NCBI GenBank assembly: GCA_020059985.1
Contig: JAGVCI010000061.1
Span: 1-7,987 of the forward strand
Reading direction: 5' to 3'
DNA: 7,987 nucleotides
Origin: Candidatus Peribacterales bacterium
GTDB lineage: Bacteria > Patescibacteriota > Gracilibacteria > Peribacterales > Peribacteraceae
This document shows positions 1-5,870 of the stretch, piece by piece. A program made the position numbers and the translations under genes. Below the pieces are notes generated by a model, which had not been told where the DNA came from, searched no databases, and saw only the letters and a program-made list of their open reading frames with translations. Position 1 is the first letter of the stretch. Every line of letters begins with the position of its first letter.

Positions 1-268
1 CGATCTCGAGCTTGCGCTCATCCGCGCAGCGGTCGAGGAAGGGGCAACACAAGCTGCAACCATTTCCAAAAAATCCGGAGCCAGTTTCTTTGCGGTGCGT
101 TCATTGCTTCCTGCCGCGCGTCGACTCAGTATGAGTGATATTCGCCGCATGGTGAACGATGTCACCGAGGCGGATCTGGGACTCAAAACTGGTGTGTACC
201 GCGCGACGGCGGATGCACCCGAGGAGATTCACGCACTCATCGATCGTAGCATCCTCGCATTTCGCTAA
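1..268 (+). CDS. holA: DNA polymerase III delta subunit, C-terminal end (partial)
   Basis: An open frame runs from the window edge (first full codon at base 2) to TAA at 266-268 and gives the last 88 residues of a protein. The C-terminal pattern matches the delta subunit of the clamp loader: a helical stretch with SFFAVRSLLPAARRLS, then EADLGLKTG, then a short final helix. In the family this region reads roughly HPF-x-x-K...A-R-x-[FL]-S...E-x-D-x-x-[LI]-K-T-G and belongs to the helical collar domain. Delta opens the sliding clamp so that it can be loaded on primed DNA in the cytoplasm. The ATPase-like N-terminal domains lie outside the window, so the assignment rests only on the tail. The stop codon is one base from the stop of the opposing gene (270-650), so the two genes converge with essentially no intergenic space. 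No T-tailed hairpin was found at the junction. Confidence 0.75.
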   Translation, partial: DLELALIRAAVEEGATQAATISKKSGASFFAVRSLLPAARRLSMSDIRRMVNDVTEADLGLKTGVYRATADAPEEIHALIDRSILAFR

Positions 269-269
269 A

Positions 270-650
270 TCACGGATTGTGCTCGATCTCATCCAGGATT
301 TTTTTTGCGTTCTCGTCGTCACGCTCCGCATTCGCCGCTTCTTCTTTCTGTCGCTTCGTTCGTGCGGTCTGGTAGTGCTCCATCGCCTCAGCGCGAAGAT
401 CCGTGGATTCCGCTTGGCTCATGTGAGAGCGGTATTTCTTGTCGATGTCCGCGAGCTGTCGCTTCTCGGTTTGTAGGATGTCTCGAAGGCTTTCCAGCTG
501 ATCTGGAGTCATCACGGGCAGGATATTGATCCAGTACTGTCGTTCCTCATCATTCATGCTTTCCGATCCCACGATCAGTTCGACAAATTCCGGAAATTTC
601 GCCCGGAGTTCATCGGTGATCACGAGAGCGGTGGAAGCGCTGCTACCCAT
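270..650 (-). CDS. small charged, all-helical protein of unknown function
   Basis: This is a 126-residue protein with no signal peptide and no membrane segment. Residues 12-28 (TDELRAKFPEFVELIVG) form a short amphipathic helix. Residues 40-73 carry the most family-like stretch: WINILPVMTPDQLESLRDIL followed by a Lys/Glu-rich helix ending in DIDKKY. Residues 84-123 are a long helix rich in Glu, Lys, Arg and Ala, likely a coiled coil. I associate the pattern W-x-x-[IL]-L-P-x-M-[TN]-x-x-Q-x-x-x-L-x-x-I-L-x-x-E-[KR] with hypothetical proteins of Patescibacteria, but this is memory and not a search. It is the last gene of the leftward block and starts 12 bases after the stop of the two-CxxC gene, so translational coupling is likely. 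The ATG has no Shine-Dalgarno. The bases before it read CCTCCTCCC, which resembles an anti-Shine-Dalgarno. Function is unknown; a soluble cytoplasmic scaffold or regulator is only a guess. Confidence 0.7.
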   Translation of the reverse strand: MGSSASTALVITDELRAKFPEFVELIVGSESMNDEERQYWINILPVMTPDQLESLRDILQTEKRQLADIDKKYRSHMSQAESTDLRAEAMEHYQTARTKRQKEEAANAERDDENAKKILDEIEHNP

Positions 651-662
651 GGGAGGAGGATA

Positions 663-974
663 TCAAGTTCTCTCCTCATCTGCACCTTTCACTCCGTCGA
701 GGATTTTTTTGTATTTTTCGTGGCACTCTGTGCAGAGATCCAGTCTCCTTCGATCGACGACCTCTCGTATCGCATCCGCAGCGGGAGTGCTTGCTGTTTG
801 TTCATAGATCAGCCGTAATTGTCTGGCTGCCTCCTCTGCGGTGATATCGGGTAGCTCGCTTAAATACGGATCAACAATAGCCGTCGTGAGCACGACAATA
901 TGACCTCCTTTTTTCGGCGCGATGACATTGCAGCAGTGATCGCAGAGGATTTCGTCTGGCACCTGCTGCCCCAT
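663..974 (-). CDS. small protein with two CxxC motifs, putative zinc-binding
   Basis: This is a 103-residue cytoplasmic protein. Two cysteine pairs, CDHC at residues 11-14 and CTEC at 81-84, flank a middle segment of predicted beta strand (residues 24-34) and acidic helix (45-60). Four cysteines in two CxxC knuckles suggest one structural zinc site that brings both ends together, as in zinc-ribbon or treble-clef folds. His13, Cys15 and His85 are next to the knuckles. I do not recognise the family. The ATG lies one base after the TAG of greA, with no Shine-Dalgarno ahead of it, so translation probably continues from greA by reinitiation. The next gene follows after 12 bases. Position behind greA suggests coexpression with a transcription factor but does not prove a shared role. 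Nucleic-acid or protein binding would be typical for such a zinc module, but that is inference. Confidence 0.75.
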   Translation of the reverse strand: MGQQVPDEILCDHCCNVIAPKKGGHIVVLTTAIVDPYLSELPDITAEEAARQLRLIYEQTASTPAADAIREVVDRRRLDLCTECHEKYKKILDGVKGADEERT

Positions 975-975
975 A

Positions 976-1491
976 CTACGCGACTTTCAGAATCTCGTAG
1001 CGCACGATGCCTCCCGGTGTGCGGATTTCCACATCGTCACCCTTGCACATACCGAGCAGTGCTTTTCCGATGGGGGATTCGTTGCTGATCTTGTGCTCGA
1101 GCGGATCCGCCTCTGTGGAACCAACGATCGTGAATGTCTCCGGTTCGTCGCGATCCGTTTTGTTGCGAACCGTGACGTGCGATCCGATCTCCGCTTCTTT
1201 GCTGATCGATTTGCGCTCCGTGATGATCTTCGCGCTCTTGATCTTGTTCTCGAGCTCGAGGATGCGTCCCTCGACGAATGCCTGCTCGTTCTTTGCCTCT
1301 TCGTACTCCGCGTTCTCGGAAAGATCTCCGTAGGAGATAGCTTCCTTTAGACGTTGTGCAACTTCTTGGCGGCGGACCGTTTTCAAGTGGTCCAACTCGT
1401 CCTTGAGTTTTTTGAGACCTTCTTTGGTGACGAGGGTTTGCTCATCATCAAAGATGACCTGGTCGTCCTGTGCGGTAGTGTTATCAGCCAT
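976..1491 (-). CDS. greA: transcription elongation factor GreA
   Basis: GreA inserts a coiled-coil finger into the RNA polymerase secondary channel and stimulates cleavage of backtracked RNA, rescuing stalled complexes. At 171 residues it is slightly longer than the usual 158 or so. Residues 1-17 form an acidic extension before the canonical start (TLVTKEGLKKLKDEL). Residues 19-90 are the antiparallel coiled coil. GDLSENAEYEEAK at 55-67 is the diagnostic tip, with Asp56 and Glu59 at the places of the acidic residues that coordinate the catalytic magnesium. Residues about 100-171 are the FKBP-like domain, with the family pattern ISNESPIGKALLG and a terminal TPGG segment. There is no other Met near the N terminus, so the ATG at 1491 is the only standard start, although no Shine-Dalgarno precedes it. 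A plausible promoter lies at 1517-1545. Two small genes follow immediately and probably share the transcript. Confidence 0.96.
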   Translation of the reverse strand: MADNTTAQDDQVIFDDEQTLVTKEGLKKLKDELDHLKTVRRQEVAQRLKEAISYGDLSENAEYEEAKNEQAFVEGRILELENKIKSAKIITERKSISKEAEIGSHVTVRNKTDRDEPETFTIVGSTEADPLEHKISNESPIGKALLGMCKGDDVEIRTPGGIVRYEILKVA

Positions 1492-1516
1492 GAAAAAGCG
1501 GGGTGAATGTGGGCGA

Positions 1517-1545
1517 ATTGTATGGAAGAGGGACCCCCTGGTCCA
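1517..1545 (-). promoter_or_regulatory. candidate sigma70-type promoter of greA
   Basis: On the minus strand a -35 box TGGACC (1545-1540, 4/6 to TTGACA) is followed after 17 bases by a -10 box TACAAT (1522-1517, 5/6 to TATAAT). Transcription would start near 1510, leaving a leader of about 19 bases that is C/T-rich and has no Shine-Dalgarno. The -35 box overlaps one arm of a GGACC/GGTCC inverted repeat (1531-1544), which might affect promoter use. Readthrough from carB could also feed greA. Confidence 0.45.
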
Positions 1546-1597
1546 CTGAAATCGGACGATTTCGTCCTACGGTCGTCTTTATCCTACCGGTGTAGGA
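1531..1597. repeat. cluster of short inverted repeats at the carB-greA junction
   Basis: Four perfect short inverted repeats lie between the end of carB and greA. TCCTAC/GTAGGA at 1582-1597 has a 4-base loop and overlaps the carB stop. GGACGA/TCGTCC spans 1554-1567 with a 2-base loop. GAAATC/GATTTC spans 1548-1563 with a 4-base loop. GGACC/GGTCC spans 1531-1544 with a 4-base loop. The middle two overlap and cannot form at the same time. None is followed by a T run on the minus strand, so they are not typical intrinsic terminators. They may be 3' end structures of the carB mRNA, processing sites, or protein binding sites near the greA promoter. Confidence 0.5.
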
Positions 1598-4500
1598 GAT
1601 CCGGCCAGGGCAAAAGTGGCAGTTTACTGGGGTCTCCGACCTGGCAGAGTGCTTCAATTACGCGTTTGGCGAGCTGTACGTTTGTGATGAGTGGTATGCC
1701 CTGGTCGGTGGCGATGCGGCGGATGAAGTACCCATCGGTCTGGTCTATGCCGTTCGAGGAATGCGTCGGGACGTTGATCACCAGGTCTACGCGTCGCTTC
1801 TCCAAGTACTCGCGGATATTGGGAGTCCGTGGCTCCGAAACTTTGTGAAGCAGAGCGGAGGGGAGACCACGACTCTCGAGGAACTCGTGCGTGTTCTTCG
1901 TCGCGAAGAATGAAAATCCTTTCTTGTGGAGTGCTTGGATGGCCGGGAGGAGATCGACCTTGTCTTCGATTCGTCCGATTGTTACGAGCACGTTCTTCTT
2001 CGGGATTTTAAATCCAACGGCGAGGAGTGCGGTGAGGAGCGCTTCCTCGGCGTCGTTCCCGAAGCATGCAACTTCTCCGGTGCTCGCCATCTCAACGCCG
2101 AGTCTGGGATCGGCACCCTTCAGGCGACTGAAGCTGAATTGTGCTGCCTTCACTCCGACGTGATCGAGGTCGACGGTTTGGTAGCGCTTGTTGGTCGGGG
2201 CCTTCCCCAGGAGTGCCTGGGTCGCGAGTGTGGCGAAATTCTCCCCAGTCACTTTGCTCGCAAAGGGGAAGCTACGACTGGCGCGGAGATTACACTCGAT
2301 CACTTTCAGGCGATTGCTGCGTGCGAGGAGCTGGATATTGAATGGACCGGAAATTTTCAGTCCCTCCACGATTTTCTGGCCGATCAGCTTTACCTGACGG
2401 AGCGTTTCTAAGTTCACTCGCTGCGGCGGAAGAACAATCGTCGCGTCTCCGGAGTGGACTCCTGCGTTCTCCACGTGTTCGGAGATCGCATAGAGCAGGA
2501 GCTGACCGTCTTGGGCGACACCATCGAGCTCGATTTCTTTCGCTCCCTGTTCAAACTTCGAGACGACCACGGGCGCTTCCTTATTCACGAACGCTGCTTC
2601 ATTCACGTAAGCCTCCAGGTCCGCATCGGAGTGGACGACGGCCATGGATGCACCCGAGAGCACGTAGCTTGGTCTGACAATGACCGGGTAGCCCACCTCG
2701 CGTGCGAAGATGCGTGCGGATGAAATATCGTTGAACTCCTTCCACTGTGGCTGATCGATTTCCAACTCATCGAGGAGTGAGCTGAATTTGTGACGATCTT
2801 CCGCGCGGTCGATGTCTTTCGGATTCGTTCCGAGGATCGGCAGACCGACTGCTGCCAGCTTCGGAGCAAGAGAGTTCGGAATTTGTCCGCCCATGGAAAC
2901 CACTATTCCATCGGGCTTCCAAAGATCCGCGATGTCGCGAACGCGTTCTCCACTGAGTTCCTCGAAAAAGAGCAAGTCGCATTCGTCGTAGTCCGTGCTC
3001 ACGGTCTCCGGATTGCTGTTGATCATGGAGACCTCGCACCCCTGCGCCTGCAACTCGTGCGCAGCTTGCACGCAGCACCAGTCGAACTCGACCGAGGACC
3101 CGATGGAGTACGGGCCGCCGCCAAGAACCGTGACGCGTTTCTTATCATCTGTTCGAGTGAAGTCGATATCGTGCTCCACCCCGTGGTAGGTCATATAGAG
3201 GTAATTCGTCTTTGCCGGGAATTCTCCCGCGAGCGTATCAACTTGTTTTGCCACTGGGCGGATTCCCGCCGCGAGACGCTGCGAGCGAATGTCCTCGTCC
3301 TTGAGCCCCGTAGCGACTCCAATGGATCGGTCCGAGAAGCCGAGAAGTTTGGCTTTGCGGATGTGTTCCACTGTGAGCTTTGCACTCGGAGTTTTACGGA
3401 GTGTTTCGAAGTGCAGTGCACAACGCTGAATACCATGGAGGAACCATACGTCGATGCCGGTCGCTACATTAATTTCCTCAGGTGTCCACTGGCCCCTGAG
3501 CGCTTGCGCGATCGCAAAAATTCTTCGCGGGGTCGGACGCTTTACTTCTTTATTGAGTTCTTTGAACTCGAACGCTGTAGTAAGCAAACTCTCGGCGCCG
3601 ATATTGAGCATGCGGACCGCTTTCTGGAGTGCCTCTTCGAATGTGCGACCGAGAGCCATCACTTCGCCGACGGATTTCATTTCGCTCGTCACTTGGTCCG
3701 AGACGAAGCGGAATTTCTGTAGATCCCAGCGCGGAATTTTCACCGCGACGTAGTCGAGTGACGGTTCAAAGTCTGCGCATGTGACTTCGGTAATGGCATT
3801 CTTGAGTTGCGGCAGTGTGTACCCGAGTGCGAGCTTCGCCGCGACGAACGCGAGTGGGTATCCCGTTGCCTTCGACGCGAGCGCGGAACTGCGGCTCAAG
3901 CGTGCGTTCACTTCGATCACGCGGTACGCGCGCGAGCGCGGATCGAGCGCGTATTGGATGTTGCACTCGCCGACGATTCCGAGATGACGGATCACTTTGA
4001 GCGCGATCGAGCGCAGCATCTGGTAATCGAAGTTATCGAGGGTCTGACTAGGGGCCACGACAATCGACTCACCGGTGTGAATACCGAGAGGATCGACGTT
4101 CTCCATGTTGCAGACCGTGATGCAGTTATCCACGCGGTCGCGCACGACCTCGTACTCGATCTCTTTCCATCCCGTGAGATCTTCCTCAACGAGGATTTGC
4201 GGCGATTCAACGAATGATACTTTGCAAAGCTCGCTCAATTCACTCTCTTTCATCGCCCGGCCGCTCCCTTTCCCGCCGAGTGCGAATGCTCCGCGGATGA
4301 TCACCGGGTACCCGATCTTTTCCGCAGCCTTCAGGGCTTCCTCGACAGTCTCTACCGCGAACGAACGGGGAACATCCACGCCGATACTGCGCAGTTCCGC
4401 ATTGAACAGAGCGCGGTCCTCCGTTTTGCGCACGCTTTCAACTGGCGTTCCGAGAACAGTGATTCCTGCTCGCGAAAGAGCTCCGCTATCGGAGAGCTGC

Positions 4501-4856
4501 AATCCGCAGTTGAGCGCGGTCTGTCCACCGAAGCTCATCGACATTGCATCTGGCTTCTCTTTTTCGATGACTTGCTCCACGAAGAATGGTGTCACCGGCA
4601 CGAAGTACACGCGATCAGCCAAGTTCCAGCTGGTTTGGTTCGTGGCGATGTTCGGGTTCACGAGCACGACGCGTGCGCCTTCTTCTTTGAATGCTTTGAT
4701 CGCCTGGCTCCCGGAGTAGTCAAACTCTCCGGCCTCTCCGATCTTCAGGGCGCCCGATCCGAGCAGCAAAATCGTCTTCGGCACTTCTGCTTTTGGAAAA
4801 TAAGCTCCCGTGCCCCTGGAGGGCTCCGTGGAGCCGCCTACGATCTGATCTTTCAT
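1584..4856 (-). CDS. carB: carbamoyl-phosphate synthase large subunit, CAD/CPS I-like type
   Basis: CarB makes carbamoyl phosphate from bicarbonate, ammonia (channelled from glutamine by CarA) and two ATP, for pyrimidine and arginine synthesis. All family domains are present in 1090 residues: carboxyphosphate ATP-grasp half (about 27-420), oligomerisation domain (421-570), carbamoyl-phosphate ATP-grasp half (571-950) and MGS-like regulatory domain (951-1080). The Glu/Asn metal-ligand pairs of both ATP-grasp sites are kept (E315/N317 in IEVNARLSR; E854/N856 in IECNLRASR). Several stretches match animal CAD/CPS I rather than E. coli CarB: GEFDYSGSQAIKA (43-55), VNARLSRSSALASKATGYPLA region (316-336), SVEFDWCCV (588-596), SMGGQIPN (654-661), SRSFPFASK (860-868) and GFKIPKKNVLVTIG (948-961). 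The ATG at 4856 lacks a Shine-Dalgarno. GTG at 4784 (Val25) is an alternative start just before the conserved domain. A 6-bp inverted repeat GGCTCC/GGAGCC lies in codons 8-12 (4822-4835). carA is not adjacent, and the gene is divergent from the SLH genes. Confidence 0.97.
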   Translation of the reverse strand: MKDQIVGGSTEPSRGTGAYFPKAEVPKTILLLGSGALKIGEAGEFDYSGSQAIKAFKEEGARVVLVNPNIATNQTSWNLADRVYFVPVTPFFVEQVIEKEKPDAMSMSFGGQTALNCGLQLSDSGALSRAGITVLGTPVESVRKTEDRALFNAELRSIGVDVPRSFAVETVEEALKAAEKIGYPVIIRGAFALGGKGSGRAMKESELSELCKVSFVESPQILVEEDLTGWKEIEYEVVRDRVDNCITVCNMENVDPLGIHTGESIVVAPSQTLDNFDYQMLRSIALKVIRHLGIVGECNIQYALDPRSRAYRVIEVNARLSRSSALASKATGYPLAFVAAKLALGYTLPQLKNAITEVTCADFEPSLDYVAVKIPRWDLQKFRFVSDQVTSEMKSVGEVMALGRTFEEALQKAVRMLNIGAESLLTTAFEFKELNKEVKRPTPRRIFAIAQALRGQWTPEEINVATGIDVWFLHGIQRCALHFETLRKTPSAKLTVEHIRKAKLLGFSDRSIGVATGLKDEDIRSQRLAAGIRPVAKQVDTLAGEFPAKTNYLYMTYHGVEHDIDFTRTDDKKRVTVLGGGPYSIGSSVEFDWCCVQAAHELQAQGCEVSMINSNPETVSTDYDECDLLFFEELSGERVRDIADLWKPDGIVVSMGGQIPNSLAPKLAAVGLPILGTNPKDIDRAEDRHKFSSLLDELEIDQPQWKEFNDISSARIFAREVGYPVIVRPSYVLSGASMAVVHSDADLEAYVNEAAFVNKEAPVVVSKFEQGAKEIELDGVAQDGQLLLYAISEHVENAGVHSGDATIVLPPQRVNLETLRQVKLIGQKIVEGLKISGPFNIQLLARSNRLKVIECNLRASRSFPFASKVTGENFATLATQALLGKAPTNKRYQTVDLDHVGVKAAQFSFSRLKGADPRLGVEMASTGEVACFGNDAEEALLTALLAVGFKIPKKNVLVTIGRIEDKVDLLPAIQALHKKGFSFFATKNTHEFLESRGLPSALLHKVSEPRTPNIREYLEKRRVDLVINVPTHSSNGIDQTDGYFIRRIATDQGIPLITNVQLAKRVIEALCQVGDPSKLPLLPWPDLLHR

Positions 4857-4876
4857 GGTCCGCAGGAGCCTACGTG

Positions 4877-4905
4877 ATCACATCAGCGACCGCAAGTTTT
4901 TTCAC
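4877..4905 (-). promoter_or_regulatory. weak candidate promoter of carB
   Basis: On the minus strand GTGAAA (4905-4900, 4/6 to TTGACA) lies 17 bases before TGTGAT (4882-4877, 4/6 to TATAAT). A start near 4870 would leave a leader of about 14 bases. The -10 box overlaps a perfect 8-bp palindrome GTGATCAC (4874-4881), a possible operator. Both boxes are only partial matches, so this is tentative. Confidence 0.25.
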
Positions 4906-4917
4906 TTCCGCCAAACC

Positions 4918-4926
4918 TGCTAGGAT
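4918..4926 (+). promoter_or_regulatory. candidate extended -10 promoter of the three-SLH gene
   Basis: TGCTAGGAT fits the extended -10 pattern TG-N-TATAAT (4/6 in the hexamer at 4921-4926). There is no good -35 box, only a T-rich stretch (4897-4902) about 18 bases upstream. Transcription would begin near 4933 and leave a leader of about 13 C/T-rich bases before the ATG at 4946. With the carB promoter this would form a divergent promoter pair in an 89-base gap. Confidence 0.3.
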
Positions 4927-4945
4927 CTCCGTACCCTTTCGCCGC

Positions 4946-5791
4946 ATGTTGAGAATACTTCTCCTCGTCGCATTTCTTGTTTCTTCGTCTGCTTTCGCGG
5001 AGGATTTCGGGACGCTTCCAACAGACACTCGTACGTTCCAGACGGAGATCGACGCGCTCCTGCGCGAGACAGAGTTCAACGCGGAAGATAGCAACTGGGA
5101 ACTCATGAGCGACCTCTTCCCCGTGCCCGAGTCTGCGATCGTGATTCAGAAACCCGAACGTACACTTGAAGAAGATCCTCTCTGGGTTGTTGTTCGTATC
5201 GATGGAGTGCCGACTATTCTTTCTGATGTGCCAAAGACAGAATGGTTAGCCTCTTTTGTCGTGGAACTTGCCGAGACTGGCATCATTTCCGGATACCGAG
5301 ACGAAGAAGGGCGTCCGACTGGTCTCTTTGGTCCTGCGGACCCGGTGACAATCGAACAACTTGCAAAGATGGCGGTGGAGTCTTCTGGCATTGCGCTCGA
5401 TGGCTGCCTCGGGGAACTCAAGAACGGTCAGGCGAAGGAGAAGTGGTCAGAGCCATACATTCTCTGCGCGGAAACCCTGGGTTGGGTCGTCTACAGTGAT
5501 GGGGGAGTCGTACTCGAACGACCGGCACTTCGGCGTGAGGTCATTGTCACACTGCTTCAGGCGATGAAAGTGCCGTTTCGCTCACTTAGGGGAAATATCT
5601 TCCTCGACGTCGGTCCCTCGACAGAATTCGCCGCTGCGATCGAAACGGCGGCGCACGCGGGTATAGTCTCGGGTTATACCGGCACGGGGGGAGTGCTCAC
5701 GGGAATGTTTGGTCCCGAGGATCCAGTGAAGCGAGCCGAGATAGCTAAGATCGTTTCACTCATGATGCAAGTGTACGGTTCGGTTCGTTAG
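4946..5791 (+). CDS. secreted protein with three S-layer homology (SLH) domains
   Basis: This is a 281-residue exported protein. The start was set at ATG 4946 because it opens a classic signal peptide: MLR, a hydrophobic core, then SSSAFA at 14-19 with likely cleavage before Glu20. The frame stays open upstream to a TTG at 4793, but that extension would bury the signal sequence. Residues 20-90 are an acidic region I do not recognise. SLH repeats follow: about 92-147 (ILSDVP...GIISGY, GLFGPADPVTIEQLAKM), a degenerate one at 166-208, and 219-275 (FLDVG...GIVSGY, GMFGPEDPVKRAEIAKI). SLH trimers bind secondary cell-wall polymers or S-layer components and hold proteins at the cell surface. Cys154 and Cys174 could form a disulfide. 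No Shine-Dalgarno is present. The next gene also encodes an SLH protein 79 bases downstream, so a shared envelope role is likely. The ligand is unknown. Confidence 0.9.
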   Translation: MLRILLLVAFLVSSSAFAEDFGTLPTDTRTFQTEIDALLRETEFNAEDSNWELMSDLFPVPESAIVIQKPERTLEEDPLWVVVRIDGVPTILSDVPKTEWLASFVVELAETGIISGYRDEEGRPTGLFGPADPVTIEQLAKMAVESSGIALDGCLGELKNGQAKEKWSEPYILCAETLGWVVYSDGGVVLERPALRREVIVTLLQAMKVPFRSLRGNIFLDVGPSTEFAAAIETAAHAGIVSGYTGTGGVLTGMFGPEDPVKRAEIAKIVSLMMQVYGSVR

Positions 5792-5817
5792 CTTCACACA
5801 AAGCGTAAAACTGTCTA

Positions 5818-5846
5818 TTGAAACACTATCTGTATTTTTTCATACT
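5818..5846 (+). promoter_or_regulatory. candidate sigma70-type promoter of the SLH/Calx-beta gene
   Basis: TTGAAA (5818-5823, 5/6 to TTGACA) is followed after 17 bases by CATACT (5841-5846, 4/6 to TATAAT). The spacer ends in a run of six T. The predicted start near 5853 gives a leader of about 18 bases that is almost all C and T and has no Shine-Dalgarno. No terminator for the preceding SLH gene was found in 5792-5817, so partial readthrough is possible. Confidence 0.5.
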
Positions 5847-5870
5847 CACCCAATCTTTCCCTTCTTCCCT

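Noticed and set aside
296..306. Terminator for holA at the T8 run
   Set aside because: No stable stem precedes the T run. The run encodes Lys-Lys in the opposing gene.
1926..2411. 161-codon open frame on the plus strand inside carB
   Set aside because: It is antisense to conserved CarB residues and has no domain, promoter or Shine-Dalgarno.
2790..3722. 310-codon open frame on the plus strand inside carB
   Set aside because: It lies wholly antisense to a strongly conserved CarB coding sequence. Its protein has no recognisable domain and its composition is that of a complementary-frame shadow.
4105..4719. 204-codon open frame on the plus strand inside carB
   Set aside because: It is a shadow of the carboxyphosphate domain, with serine-rich low-information sequence.
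4793..4945. Upstream extension of the three-SLH protein to TTG 4793
   Set aside because: It would overlap carB, add 51 residues without homology, and bury an excellent signal peptide that begins at ATG 4946.
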